Assembly (NCBI GenBank): GCA_958295895.1
Contig: CATQHI010000005.1
Span: forward strand, 72,501 to 136,500
Reading direction: 5' to 3'
Length of the DNA: 64,000 nt
From: Saprospiraceae bacterium
GTDB lineage: Bacteria; Bacteroidota; Bacteroidia; Chitinophagales; Saprospiraceae
Part shown: positions 37,570 through 46,441 of the stretch, piece by piece
Position numbering within the stretch: position 1 is the first letter of the stretch
How the letters are laid out: the number at the start of each line of letters is the position of its first letter
The notes under the pieces: model-generated
What the model saw: the letters and a program-made list of their open reading frames with translations, nothing else
What the model was told of the DNA's origin: nothing
Databases searched by the model: none
Position numbers and translations under genes: made by a program

Positions 37570-38325
37570 ATGGCAAAGAATAACATCGGCCGTCGCCCCA
37601 CCGGCACCCCCCGGGGCGGACGCAAAAAAGCAGGCGATACGAACCAGATCCGCATCGAGAAAGACGATACCCTCGTCGACATCGTAGAGGTACGCGACCA
37701 GGGGCTGGACTTCTTCGAGCGCAATCGCACAATCATCATTGGTGCCGTGATCGGCCTGATCGCTATTGTAGCCGGTGCCCTATTGTACCAGACCTTCATC
37801 AAAGCCCCCGCCGAGCGGGAGGCCGCCGAACAGATGCAACAGGCGCAGTACCAGTTCGAGCAGGACAGCTTCAGCCTAGCACTTACGAATCCCGGTCAGG
37901 GCTACCCCGGCTTCCTGGACATCGCCGATCAGTATGGCAGTACCGATGCCGGTAACCTGGCTAACTACTACGCTGCCGTCAGCTACCTGAACCTGGGTAA
38001 GTACGACGCCGCCCTCGATTACCTCAATGACTTCGACGCCGACGGCGAGCTGATGCCCGCCATGAAGGCCGGCGTACGCGGTGACCTGCTCAGTGAACTT
38101 AACGACTTCGACGGTGCCACTACCGCTTACCAGGAGGCCGTAGATGCATCCGGTGAAAACTACGTCACGGGGGGCTACTACCTCAATAAACTCGGTCTGC
38201 TGCTGCGCAAGGAGGGCCGTACGGACGACGCCCTGGCCGCCTTCCGCCGCCTCAAGGCCGACTACAGCCTCAGTACCGAAGCCGCCCAGGCCGATAAGTA
38301 CATTGCCGCCCTGGAGCTCCAGTAG
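37570..38325 (+). CDS. Membrane-anchored TPR protein (YfgM-like)
   Basis: 251 residues. A basic N-terminus (GRRPTGTPRGGRKK), one membrane helix at ~54-75 (IIIGAVIGLIAIVAGALLY), then TPR-type helices (LANYYAAVSYLNLGKYDAALDYL; LLLRKEGRTDDALAAFRRLK). Orientation with the TPRs in the periplasm is likely. Relatives act with the Sec translocon or in envelope assembly; here only the architecture supports that. Confidence 0.82.
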   Translation: MAKNNIGRRPTGTPRGGRKKAGDTNQIRIEKDDTLVDIVEVRDQGLDFFERNRTIIIGAVIGLIAIVAGALLYQTFIKAPAEREAAEQMQQAQYQFEQDSFSLALTNPGQGYPGFLDIADQYGSTDAGNLANYYAAVSYLNLGKYDAALDYLNDFDADGELMPAMKAGVRGDLLSELNDFDGATTAYQEAVDASGENYVTGGYYLNKLGLLLRKEGRTDDALAAFRRLKADYSLSTEAAQADKYIAALELQ

Positions 38326-38328
38326 CGA

Positions 38329-39093
38329 TCAGGCACCGAACTCCCGGTGCAGCAGCCGTAGCGTCTTGATCTTCTTGCCACTGCTGTCGTAGATCGACAC
38401 CAGGTACAAGCCATCCGGTAGCTTACGAATATCGTAGCCGCTACCATCGGCCGGCCCGTCGAAGCTCATCATCTGTCGCCCCAGCGTATTGGTCAGCTCG
38501 ATGCGCCCGATGGTGGTACCGCGGGGGGTCTCTACGAAAAAACGCTCCGTGGCCGGATTAGGGTACAGCCGCACCGCTGTAGTCGGGGCCCGATTGGGTA
38601 GCTCCTGTTGCTGCGCAGCGTTCACCGGGGCAGCACGCTGCCGCACCACCGTACTCACCCGGGCGGTAGCGAGCGTAGCCCCCGGCACGGTCTGATCCGA
38701 GAACCGTAGCTCCGTGCTGCCGCTACCCGCCACCCCGTCCGGCTGGAGTACGACGTAAAAGGTAGCCGATTGGCCGGGAGCCAGGGGAATAAAGCGCCCG
38801 GTCTCCTGCTCGCTAGCGGTCATCACGTAGGGGGTAGTCCGGCTCAGGCGATCCATGGCGCGGTAACTCCAGGCGGCGGGCTGGCTGCGGCGCACGCTCT
38901 GGCGCACCAGTTGGATGCTACGACCGGAATTATTGGTCACCACCACGGAAGTGACATCTTCGAAGTTCTCCTCCAGGTTATCCACCGTGACCTCCTTGGT
39001 GATTTCCGCCGGTTCCACGCGCAGTACGCCACTTTCCTGCGCCCGGAGGCAGGATGCGAGGAGGACGGCAAGCAGTAGGTACACAGTTCTCAT
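38329..39093 (-). CDS. Exported protein with type IX secretion C-terminal sorting domain
   Basis: 254 residues from ATG 39093 with a signal peptide (LLAVLLASCLRAQ). The middle is an immunoglobulin-like beta domain (ITKEVTVDNLEENFEDVTSVVVTNN). The last ~75 residues are a type A T9SS sorting domain: VRLYPNPATERFFVE, IGRIELTNTLGRQM, GLYLVSIYDSSGKKIKTLRLL. The protein is therefore expected on the cell surface or released. No enzyme motif. Divergent from pheT. Confidence 0.88.
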   Translation of the reverse strand: MRTVYLLLAVLLASCLRAQESGVLRVEPAEITKEVTVDNLEENFEDVTSVVVTNNSGRSIQLVRQSVRRSQPAAWSYRAMDRLSRTTPYVMTASEQETGRFIPLAPGQSATFYVVLQPDGVAGSGSTELRFSDQTVPGATLATARVSTVVRQRAAPVNAAQQQELPNRAPTTAVRLYPNPATERFFVETPRGTTIGRIELTNTLGRQMMSFDGPADGSGYDIRKLPDGLYLVSIYDSSGKKIKTLRLLHREFGA

Positions 39094-39168
39094 ATAGGCA
39101 GGTGGCGTAAAGCGGGGTGTGTTATAGCAACGGTAGGGATTGGGCAAGGTTAGCACCGTCCTAATAAT

Positions 39169-39186
39169 AATCCCCCGCGGGGGATT
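39169..39186. promoter_or_regulatory. Perfect 18-bp palindrome between divergent genes
   Basis: AATCCCCCGCGGGGGATT, followed by TTT on plus. It looks like a terminator stem but lies between two divergent start codons (39093 minus, 39243 plus), so a protein-binding site or leader hairpin is possible. Confidence 0.45.
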
Positions 39187-39227
39187 TTTCTCCGTGCGAC
39201 GCAGATTTTAACATTCATTTACTTCCC

Positions 39228-39235
39228 TACCTTTG
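39228..39235 (+). promoter_or_regulatory. Promoter box TACCTTTG of pheT
   Basis: Exact TAnnTTTG ending seven bases before the pheT ATG, implying an almost leaderless transcript. Confidence 0.65.
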
Positions 39236-39242
39236 CCCGCCT

Positions 39243-41675
39243 ATGAAAGTATCACTCAACTGGCTGCGCCAGTACCTCGACCTGGAGCTGCCCCCGGAGC
39301 GCGTCGGCGAGATACTTACCGGTACCGGATTGGAGGTAGAGGGCATAGACAAGGTAGAGTCCATACCCGGCGGCCTGGAGGGGGTAGTCGTTGGCCACGT
39401 ACTCACCTGCGGCAAGCACCCAGGGGCCGATCGGCTCTCCCTGACTACCGTTGCTGTCGGACAGGAACAGCCCGTAACGATTGTCTGTGGAGCCCCCAAC
39501 GTAGCCGCCGGCCAGTACGTTCTGGTCGCCACCGTCGGCACCACCCTGTACCCCACCGGTGGCAAACCTTTCACGATCAAGAAGGGCAAGATCCGCGGCG
39601 AGGTGAGCGAGGGCATGATCTGCGCCGAGGATGAGCTTGGGCTGGGCACCGACCACGCCGGCATCATCGTGCTCGACCGCGCCTACGCCCCCGGCACGCC
39701 CGCCGCTGCGGTGTACGAGCTGGAGACCGACTACGTGTACGAGATCGGCCTCACCCCCAACCGCTCCGACGCCACCAGCCACCTCGGGGTAGCCTTCGAT
39801 CTGGCCGCGGCACTGAGTGTGGAAGCGGGCGGGCGGGTCACGGTGCACCGTCCCGATACCTCCGCCTTCACCCCCGGCGCTGCACCTGCGTTCCCCGCCC
39901 GAGTGGTTGACCCAACGCAGGCCCCGCGTTATGCCGGTCTGGTGATCGAAAACCTGACCGTAGCGCCTAGCCCCGACTGGCTCCGCACCCGTCTCCTGGC
40001 CGTGGGCGTGCGCCCCATCAATAACGTGGTCGACGTGACCAACTTCGTGCTGCACGAGCTTGGCCAGCCGCTACACGCCTTCGACCTCGATAAGATTGGG
40101 GGCGGCCGCATCATCGTGGAAAAACTGCCCGCGGGCACCGTCTTCCAATCGCTCGATGGGATCAACCGCAACCTCTCCGACGACGACCTCATGATCTGCG
40201 ACGGCCACCACCGTCCCATGTGTATCGCCGGCGTGTTCGGGGGAGCGGAGAGTGGCGTGACGGGGGGTACCACCCGTATCTTTCTGGAATCTGCCCACTT
40301 CGACCCCGGTACCACGCGGCGCTCCAGTATGCGCCATACGCTGCGGACGGATGCGGCGCGCATCTTCGAGAAGGGGAGCGACCCCAACATCTGCGTCTAT
40401 GCCCTGGAGCGGGCTGCCCTGCTGCTGCAGGAGGTGGCCGGGGGGCGGGTGGCCGGTGAAATCCTAGACTTGTACCCCCATCCCGTGACGCCACTGCAAG
40501 TGGACGTACGCTACCGCCGCGTCACCGAGCTGATCGGCGTGGATCTGGGCCGCGAGCGCATCCATACCATTCTGCGTAGCATGGATATGGACATCGTGCG
40601 CAGTGACGAGCAGCAGTTCACGGTAGCCGTGCCGACCAATAAGGTGGACGTGATCCGGGAGGTGGACGTGATCGAGGAGCTGCTGCGCGTGTACGGCTTC
40701 AACAAGATCCCGGAGCCGGACTCGATCACTACGGCCATGGTCGTGGCCCCGCATCCCGACCCCAACGCCCTACGCGAGCTCATCGGTGACCTGCTGGCCG
40801 CCAACGGATTTCTGGAAATGATGGCCCTGAGCCTGTCCGAAAGTCGGTACTACGCCGAGCGCACGGACCTGGTCGGGATCAACAACACCAGCAACGTCCA
40901 CCTCGACATCATGCGGCCCGATCTGCTGCTGTCCGCTCTAGAGGCCGTACGCCACAACCAGGCCTTTAGCCAGCGCGACCTGCGGCTCTTTGAGTTCGGG
41001 CGCAGCTACCACCAGGACGCCGAAGAAGGTTACCGCGAAGTCAACCACCTCAGCCTTACGCTGAGCGGCCGCCGCCAGCCGGAATCCTGGCACACGGCAG
41101 GCGACAAAAATCCGGATGCCACCTTCTACACCCTCAGGGCAGCCGTCGAGCTCGTGCTGCAGCGCCTCGGCGTAGACCATTACCGCACGGCGGAGGCTCC
41201 CGCACGGGACTTTGCGTACGGTCTGCGCTACCACAAGGGTCCGCTAGAACTTGTAGACTTGGGCGGGGTCGCAGGTGCAAAGTTGCGGGCAGGAGACGTC
41301 AAGGTCCCCGTGTTCTACGCCGACTTCAACTGGGATAACGTCCTTCGCGTCCTACCCAAGAAACCTATACCGGTCGAGACGCCGGGTCGCTACCCCACGG
41401 TGCGCCGCGACCTGGCCCTGGTGCTCGACGGCCCGGTGACCTTCGCCGAGGTAGCAGGCCTGGCCCGTAAAGCGGAGAAAAAACTACTTACCGACGTCAA
41501 CCTCTTCGACGTGTACCGCAATGAGGAGCAGCTCGGAGCGGGCCGTAAGAGCTACGCGGTGAGCTTTGTCTTCGGCAGCACCGAGCGTACCCTACAGGAT
41601 AAGGAGGTGGACCGGGCCATGCGGTCCGTCGAGCAGTCGCTGGTCAAACAACTGGGGGCCGAGGTTCGCCGTTAA
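39243..41675 (+). CDS. pheT: Phenylalanine-tRNA ligase beta subunit
   Basis: 810 residues, the usual length. N-terminal MKVSLNWLRQYLDLELPPE, a tRNA-binding (OB) domain at ~40-150 with VVVGHVLTCGKHPGADRLSLTTV, B3/B4 editing region, B5 with RTDAARIFEKGSDPN, and a C-terminal anticodon-binding FDX-ACB domain (RYPTVRRDLALVLD). Works as an alpha2-beta2 enzyme; pheS is not in the window. Repeat copies 7 and 8 fall inside, coding for APAFPA and GGVAGA. Confidence 0.97.
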   Translation: MKVSLNWLRQYLDLELPPERVGEILTGTGLEVEGIDKVESIPGGLEGVVVGHVLTCGKHPGADRLSLTTVAVGQEQPVTIVCGAPNVAAGQYVLVATVGTTLYPTGGKPFTIKKGKIRGEVSEGMICAEDELGLGTDHAGIIVLDRAYAPGTPAAAVYELETDYVYEIGLTPNRSDATSHLGVAFDLAAALSVEAGGRVTVHRPDTSAFTPGAAPAFPARVVDPTQAPRYAGLVIENLTVAPSPDWLRTRLLAVGVRPINNVVDVTNFVLHELGQPLHAFDLDKIGGGRIIVEKLPAGTVFQSLDGINRNLSDDDLMICDGHHRPMCIAGVFGGAESGVTGGTTRIFLESAHFDPGTTRRSSMRHTLRTDAARIFEKGSDPNICVYALERAALLLQEVAGGRVAGEILDLYPHPVTPLQVDVRYRRVTELIGVDLGRERIHTILRSMDMDIVRSDEQQFTVAVPTNKVDVIREVDVIEELLRVYGFNKIPEPDSITTAMVVAPHPDPNALRELIGDLLAANGFLEMMALSLSESRYYAERTDLVGINNTSNVHLDIMRPDLLLSALEAVRHNQAFSQRDLRLFEFGRSYHQDAEEGYREVNHLSLTLSGRRQPESWHTAGDKNPDATFYTLRAAVELVLQRLGVDHYRTAEAPARDFAYGLRYHKGPLELVDLGGVAGAKLRAGDVKVPVFYADFNWDNVLRVLPKKPIPVETPGRYPTVRRDLALVLDGPVTFAEVAGLARKAEKKLLTDVNLFDVYRNEEQLGAGRKSYAVSFVFGSTERTLQDKEVDRAMRSVEQSLVKQLGAEVRR
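39882..39900 (+). repeat. Dispersed repeat, copy 7 (19-base variant)
   Basis: GCACCTGCGTTCCCCGCCC, with TT in place of the central G, coding for APAFPA in pheT. Same variant form as copy 14. Confidence 0.6.
41261..41278 (-). repeat. Dispersed 18-bp repeat, copy 8 (inside pheT)
   Basis: GGGCGGGGTCGCAGGTGC on plus, flanked by AA, the same 18-mer as copy 2. Antisense to pheT, coding for GGVAGA. Confidence 0.85.
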
Positions 41676-41706
41676 TGCCTACCTTCACCCCGCTAGACTA
41701 TCCGTA

Positions 41707-42012
41707 ATGACACCGGCAACCCAACTGGACGGCATCGAACTGAAACTGCGGCAACTCACCGCCCAGGTAGAGCGCCAGCGGGCGCAGTACCGGGCCGTGG
41801 TCGCCGACAACGAGCGCCTACAGGGGGAGCTCGACCGCCAGCAGGGGATGGTCACCGCACTACAGGATAAGCTAGCCCGAGCTACCTCCACTACCTCCCA
41901 GCCAGCCCCTACCGCTCCGCCGGCCGCGGCCGATACCACCCAGCAGCGCGAAACCATCGCCTACTGCCTCGAGGAGATCGACCGCTGCCTCGACTGGCTC
42001 CACCGCAACTAA
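41707..42012 (+). CDS. Small coiled-coil protein preceding zapA
   Basis: 101 residues from ATG 41707. Residues 5-60 form a continuous coiled coil (LDGIELKLRQLTAQVERQRAQ..), then an Ala/Pro/Thr linker and a C-terminal amphipathic helix (IAYCLEEIDRCLDWLHRN). Four bases separate it from zapA. Coiled-coil proteins encoded next to zapA are common in Bacteroidota and are thought to act at the division site; a ZapB-like role is an inference. Confidence 0.8.
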   Translation: MTPATQLDGIELKLRQLTAQVERQRAQYRAVVADNERLQGELDRQQGMVTALQDKLARATSTTSQPAPTAPPAAADTTQQRETIAYCLEEIDRCLDWLHRN

Positions 42013-42015
42013 GTC

Positions 42016-42318
42016 ATGGCCAACGCCCCGGACAATAAACCCATCACTGTCGTTATCGCCGGCCGCCCCTACCCCATCCGCGTCACGGAGGGCGAGGAAA
42101 AGGGCCTGCGCGCGCTTGTGGGTGAGATTAATGACCGTTTCAATGACTTTCAGATCAAGTACCGCGACCGTGATAAGCAGGACTGTCTGGTGATGACGCT
42201 GCTGACCTACGCCAGTGAGTTGCGCAGTGCCCGCGAGCAGGCCGATAGCGGCAGCGACGATGCGCTCCGTAAGCGCCTGGCCCAGCTGGACAAGATGGTG
42301 GAGGGGATGCTCGGCTAG
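42016..42318 (+). CDS. zapA: Cell division protein ZapA
   Basis: 100 residues. Starts with the ZapA N-terminal beta hairpin (ITVVIAGRPYPIRVTEGEEKGLRALVGEIND) followed by a long helix (YRDRDKQDCLVMTLLTYASELRSARE). It binds and bundles FtsZ at the Z-ring. Lies between the coiled-coil gene and rny, 29 bases before the latter. Confidence 0.88.
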   Translation: MANAPDNKPITVVIAGRPYPIRVTEGEEKGLRALVGEINDRFNDFQIKYRDRDKQDCLVMTLLTYASELRSAREQADSGSDDALRKRLAQLDKMVEGMLG

Positions 42319-42347
42319 TGCCCTTACCCTTTTAACTTAAGTACACC

Positions 42348-44018
42348 ATGGAAATCATCATCGGGCTCGTCATCGGGCTCCTCGTAGGCGCTACCGTCGC
42401 CTATTTCATCTTCGGCGGCAGGGCCAAAGCCCAGGACCAATCCCACCAGCAGGAAGCCGAAAGGCTGCTGGCTGACGCCCGCCTCCAGGCAGAAAAGGAA
42501 CACACCGACGCCAAACTGAAGGCCGAGCAGACCTTCGCCGAGTACAAGGATAAGCAGGAGGCCTTCAAGAAGCAGAAGATCGCCGAGAGCCGCGAGAAAT
42601 TCGCCCGTTACAAGGACGAATTCAAGCAGGAAAAAGCCGAGGAACTCGTAGAACTCCGCGAAAAGCGGGAGGCCCTCAAGGAGGAGCAGACCAGCATGAA
42701 GGAGGAGCGCGCCAGCTTCAAGGCCGATCTCGATGAGATCCTCAAGGCCAAGGAAAGCTTCCAGCAACGGGAGGAAGAAATCCAGTCCCGCAAGGCCCAG
42801 CTCGAGGAGGAGATCGAACGCACCCGCGAAAAGCAGACCGAGCTCGATACCCAGCACGACCGCTTCACCCAGGAGCTCGAAAAGATCGCTAGCCTCAGCC
42901 AGTCCGAGGCCAAGCAGCGCCTCCTGGAGGAAGTGCGCGCCAAGGCCGAGACCGACGCCATGAGCCTGCGCCGTGAGCTGCTCGTGGAAGCCAAGGAGGA
43001 CGCCGCCAAGGACGCCCGCAAGGTGGTCATCAATACCATCCAGCGCATGTGCGCCGAGATGACCATCGAGAACACCGTCTCGGTCTTTAGCCTAGATAGC
43101 GATAGCGTCAAGGGGCAGATCATCGGCCGCGAGGGCCGCAACATCCGCGCCATCGAGGCCGCTACCGGCGCCGAGTTGGTCGTCGACGATACCCCGGAGA
43201 CCATCGTCATCTCCAGCTTCGACCCCATCCGCCGCGAGGTAGCCCGCCTGTCGCTGAAGCGCCTGGTAAGCGACGGCCGCATTCACCCCGCCCGCATCGA
43301 GGAGGTCGTCACCAAAACCCGTAAGGAGCTCGAGGAGGGCATCAAGGAGATCGGCCAGAAGACCGTCATCGAGCTCGATGTTCACGGACTGCCCGCCGAC
43401 CTTATCCGCATGGTGGGCCGCATGCGCTACCGCTCCAGCTACGGGCAGAACCTGCTCAAGCACAGCGTAGAGACCGCCCACCTCTGTGCCGTCATGGCCG
43501 CCGAGATGGGACTGAGCAAAAAGCAGGTCAAACTCGCCAAGCGCGCCGGCCTGCTCCACGACATCGGCAAGGTCGCCGACGAGGACAACGAGCTCAGCCA
43601 CGCCCTCTACGGCATGCAGCTAGCCGAAAAGCTCAACGAGAACCCCATCGTGGTCAACGCCATCGGGGCCCACCACGACGAGATCGAGATGAACAACATC
43701 ATCTCGCCCATCGTACAGGCCTGCGATGCCATCAGCGGGGCCCGCCCCGGTGCCCGCCGCGAAATTCTGGAGGGCTACATCACCCGCATCAAGGAATTGG
43801 AGGACATCGCCAAAAAGAACGAGGGGGTCAACTCCGCCTTCGCCATGCAGGCCGGCCGCGAACTGCGCGTCCTGGTCGAGGCCGATAAGGTGAGCGACCA
43901 GCACGCCGACGAGTTGAGCTTCAAGATCAGCCAGGAGATCCAGGAGACCATGCAGTACCCCGGCCAGATCAAGGTGATGGTGATCCGTGAGACCCGCTCG
44001 GTGGCCTACGCCCGCTAG
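42348..44018 (+). CDS. rny: Ribonuclease Y
   Basis: 556 residues. Membrane helix at the very start ([21 protein letters not shown]), long charged coiled coil at ~30-230, KH domain ([28 protein letters not shown]) and HD phosphohydrolase domain with HDIGK near 404. Initiates mRNA decay at the membrane. Ends four bases inside the 3' end of the convergent metalloprotease gene. Confidence 0.96.
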   Translation: MEIIIGLVIGLLVGATVAYFIFGGRAKAQDQSHQQEAERLLADARLQAEKEHTDAKLKAEQTFAEYKDKQEAFKKQKIAESREKFARYKDEFKQEKAEELVELREKREALKEEQTSMKEERASFKADLDEILKAKESFQQREEEIQSRKAQLEEEIERTREKQTELDTQHDRFTQELEKIASLSQSEAKQRLLEEVRAKAETDAMSLRRELLVEAKEDAAKDARKVVINTIQRMCAEMTIENTVSVFSLDSDSVKGQIIGREGRNIRAIEAATGAELVVDDTPETIVISSFDPIRREVARLSLKRLVSDGRIHPARIEEVVTKTRKELEEGIKEIGQKTVIELDVHGLPADLIRMVGRMRYRSSYGQNLLKHSVETAHLCAVMAAEMGLSKKQVKLAKRAGLLHDIGKVADEDNELSHALYGMQLAEKLNENPIVVNAIGAHHDEIEMNNIISPIVQACDAISGARPGARREILEGYITRIKELEDIAKKNEGVNSAFAMQAGRELRVLVEADKVSDQHADELSFKISQEIQETMQYPGQIKVMVIRETRSVAYAR

Positions 44019-45295
44019 CGGACTACGACGCGGCTGGTAAAGGCCCGGTCCCCGTCCGGCACGAACAGATTATACACGCCGGTGGCCAGCCCTTCTACGC
44101 TGAAGGTCACCTGCGCCCCGGCGTTTTCAATGTTCAACCGGCGTACCTGCCGACCGGCGGCGTCGAAGAGCATGGCGGCGGTGGGTTGTCTCACATCGCC
44201 CAGCGGCAGGATAAAGGAACTCGCCGTAGGGTTGGGGTAAATTCCCAGCCGGTCGGCAATGAGGGTAGGACTGCCCGTAGAGATCACGGTAGCATCGAAG
44301 TTAAGTGGCCAACCCATATCGAAGAAGATACCCAGGGTGATCTGCCCCGGTTCCCGGATCACCTCGCCGTTAGCGATCTGCGGGGTCATGAGGGCGTCGA
44401 GGGTGCCCCGGCCGAAGGTACTCTCATCCGTATGGCTCACGCTGCTCCCTATGTCGAACGTAGAGGGGGCAAAAAGCGGCACCAGCTCTCCACCATTTTT
44501 GGCTACCGCACTGTCGCCGGCCCAGTCGAGCTGGCTGATGATGGCCGTGAAACGGCCGGCGGAGGTAATGCCCGCAGGTCCGAACTCCACCGTATCCACC
44601 AGGCGGAGCCCCGGCGGTGTTTCCAGGAACTTATCGTAGACGATGAAACGATCCAGCCCGTCGTCACCCAGAAAGCCGATGTTGGCCGTCGTATCGATGG
44701 TGCTATCTACCCGAATACTGCTCAGAAAACCCAGTCCGTGGCCCAGCTCGTGGATCATGACGGTCGCCATGTCGGTGCGCGCCCGCGAGATCGGCCCGGT
44801 CACGTTGTAGGCCCAGTTGGCGGTGCTGTTCACCACTACGTTGATGTCCGGCATCGTGTCGTTCTGGTTTTCGCCGGTTAGGGCCTCGACCAGTGAGCCC
44901 ACATACCATACACTGCTATCCGGGGCTCCCACGAAGTCCGCGAACAGCGTGGTAGGCCCGGCACTGGCCAGCAGTCGCTCATCCCCGCGGTCGCGCCAGT
45001 CGACGGACACGTTGATGGGTACATCGGACTGTAGAAAAGAACCCCACACATCACCGGCGAAGCGGATGGCAGTCCTGGCCTCACTCGGTACGCTATCGGA
45101 AAACTCAAACACGAACTGCGCCGTCAGCGGTCGGTTCTGCTGCCTAAACTCCACGGGGAAGTCCTGCACGAAGGTGGTATCCCCGTCATTACCACACGTA
45201 ATGGTAAAGCCAGGGGCTTGCTGCTGGGCAAACACTAGGGTGGGGCCGCAGGTGCAAAGCAGGAGGAAAAAGGCGAGAGAAGCGAACTGTTTCAT
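44015..45295 (-). CDS. Exported zinc metalloprotease with T9SS sorting domain
   Basis: 426 residues, signal peptide ending VFAQ. Zinc motif HELGHGLGF near 183 (HExxHxxG, metzincin type), preceded by TDMATVMI. The last ~85 residues are a type A sorting domain ([17 protein letters not shown] ... [10 protein letters not shown].. SRVVVR). Expected to be cell-surface or secreted. The signal peptide stretch [11 protein letters not shown] is encoded by repeat copy 9. Convergent overlap with rny by four bases. Confidence 0.9.
   Translation of the reverse strand: MKQFASLAFFLLLCTCGPTLVFAQQQAPGFTITCGNDGDTTFVQDFPVEFRQQNRPLTAQFVFEFSDSVPSEARTAIRFAGDVWGSFLQSDVPINVSVDWRDRGDERLLASAGPTTLFADFVGAPDSSVWYVGSLVEALTGENQNDTMPDINVVVNSTANWAYNVTGPISRARTDMATVMIHELGHGLGFLSSIRVDSTIDTTANIGFLGDDGLDRFIVYDKFLETPPGLRLVDTVEFGPAGITSAGRFTAIISQLDWAGDSAVAKNGGELVPLFAPSTFDIGSSVSHTDESTFGRGTLDALMTPQIANGEVIREPGQITLGIFFDMGWPLNFDATVISTGSPTLIADRLGIYPNPTASSFILPLGDVRQPTAAMLFDAAGRQVRRLNIENAGAQVTFSVEGLATGVYNLFVPDGDRAFTSRVVVR
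45238..45255 (-). repeat. Dispersed 18-bp repeat, copy 9 (in a signal peptide)
   Basis: GCACCTGCGGCCCCACCC on the minus strand, 17 of 18, preceded by TTT and followed by TAGTGTTTG. Read in the frame CTCGPT within the hydrophobic core of the signal peptide. Confidence 0.8.
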
Positions 45296-45336
45296 TGGCG
45301 TTGCGGGAGAGGATAGCAGTAGGTGAAAAACATCAG

Positions 45337-46146
45337 TCAGGTAAGGGTCAGGTCGTCATGCCGGGGCACCCAGCCCAAGGTACGCAGGGCGGTAGAATCC
45401 ACGAGCTTACCCGCCGCTCCACCGGCCGTAAAGATGGGGGCCTCGCGGCCCGCCCGTTGCGACAAAGTACCGTAAAATGCACGTTTTGTCGGATGGGTCG
45501 CTGCGCAGACGTTGAAGGTGCCCGTCGCTCCGGTACCAATAACGTGAGCGATGGCGGCCACGGCATCCGCCTGGTGAACCAAGTTAACCGGGGCATCTGC
45601 CTGAGCTACTGTCCGCCCGGAGGCGAAAAAACTAGCCGGATCGCGACCGGGACCAAACAGTCCGGCCAGGCGAAGTACCGTGAGCCGCGCGGCCCGGTCA
45701 CTCAGCCACCGCTCGGCAGCCAGCACGGCCTGGGCGGAGTGGGTATCCGGGGCGGGGGGAGTTGCCTCGGTGACCCTACCCCCCGCCGCCCGGCCGTAGA
45801 CGCCCGTACTGCTGGTGTACACTAAGTGCAGCCCGTCGGTCAGAACGTCGGCCAGCGGGGCCAACGCTGCCAAATAGGTAGTGGTTGCCTCCTCCCGCAG
45901 GCGCCGCCCACCCGGGGGTAGCGTCACGACCAGGGCGTCGCAGTCCCGCAGGAAAACCTCGAGCGGTCCGCTCAGTGCCGGTAGATCGATGGGGTAGGGG
46001 TCGGCCCCAAGGTCGAGCAGCTGAGCGCGGGTAGCTTCCCGCCGGTAGCTGGCTCGCACGGCATGACCCCGGTGTGCGAGGGCACGAACCAGGGGCATAC
46101 CCAACCAGCCGGTACCCAGGATGGCGATCGTTTTGCGTGGCTCCAT
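45337..46146 (-). CDS. NAD-dependent epimerase/dehydratase-like protein (YeeZ type extended SDR)
   Basis: 269 residues. Rossmann start IAILGTGWLGMPLV (GxGxxG), YTSSTGVYG with the Ser/Tyr pair and a relaxed Lys motif, LRLAGLFGPGR and a C-terminal LRTLGWVPRHDD as in atypical sugar-nucleotide SDRs. The TGWLG form of the glycine loop is that of the YeeZ subgroup, whose substrate is not known. Transcription probably starts at the ATG itself (box TACTTTTA at 46151-46158). Confidence 0.85.
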   Translation of the reverse strand: MEPRKTIAILGTGWLGMPLVRALAHRGHAVRASYRREATRAQLLDLGADPYPIDLPALSGPLEVFLRDCDALVVTLPPGGRRLREEATTTYLAALAPLADVLTDGLHLVYTSSTGVYGRAAGGRVTEATPPAPDTHSAQAVLAAERWLSDRAARLTVLRLAGLFGPGRDPASFFASGRTVAQADAPVNLVHQADAVAAIAHVIGTGATGTFNVCAATHPTKRAFYGTLSQRAGREAPIFTAGGAAGKLVDSTALRTLGWVPRHDDLTLT

Positions 46147-46150
46147 GACC

Positions 46151-46202
46151 TAAAAGTACAATAGCTGACACTTGCCTCCAACGTGTAATCTTTATGATTA
46201 CA
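46151..46202. promoter_or_regulatory. Divergent control region with 7-bp palindromic operator
   Basis: TGTAATC (46184-46190) - TTTAT - GATTACA (46196-46202). For the minus gene a -7-like TACTTTTA lies at 46151-46158 with TTGG 19 bases upstream. The palindrome is upstream of both divergent promoters. Confidence 0.5.
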
Positions 46203-46237
46203 TCAAGGGAAAAAACGAATAATTTGAATTATTTTGC

Positions 46238-46268
46238 TTGTGTATTTGGGAGGAAAGTCGTAAATTTG
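46238..46268 (+). promoter_or_regulatory. Promoter TTG-N20-TAAATTTG
   Basis: TTG at 46238-46240, spacer 20, TAAATTTG at 46261-46268, an exact TAnnTTTG. Gives a leader of about 165 bases for the kinase-like gene, with possible short stems but no SAM riboswitch core that I recognise. Confidence 0.6.
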
Positions 46269-46441
46269 TGAGGCAATCGGAAGCAGCAATCCGGATAGAA
46301 CTACATGTTTTGAGTGAGTATTTACGGGAGGAGGGCAACTGGCTCTCCTTTCCTTTTTTGCAACCTGTTTCGGGAGTCCTGGCGATCATCGCCGGGGCTC
46401 TTTTTTTGGCTCTACCTTGTACCCTGTACGAACCAATGCGC

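Noticed and set aside
36414-37802. 462-codon open frame antisense to pdhA
   Set aside because: Mirror of pdhA codon bias; crosses into the next gene and has no family features.
46269-46441. SAM riboswitch before the methylthioribose-kinase-like gene
   Set aside because: The conserved S-box core and kink-turn sequences are not visible.
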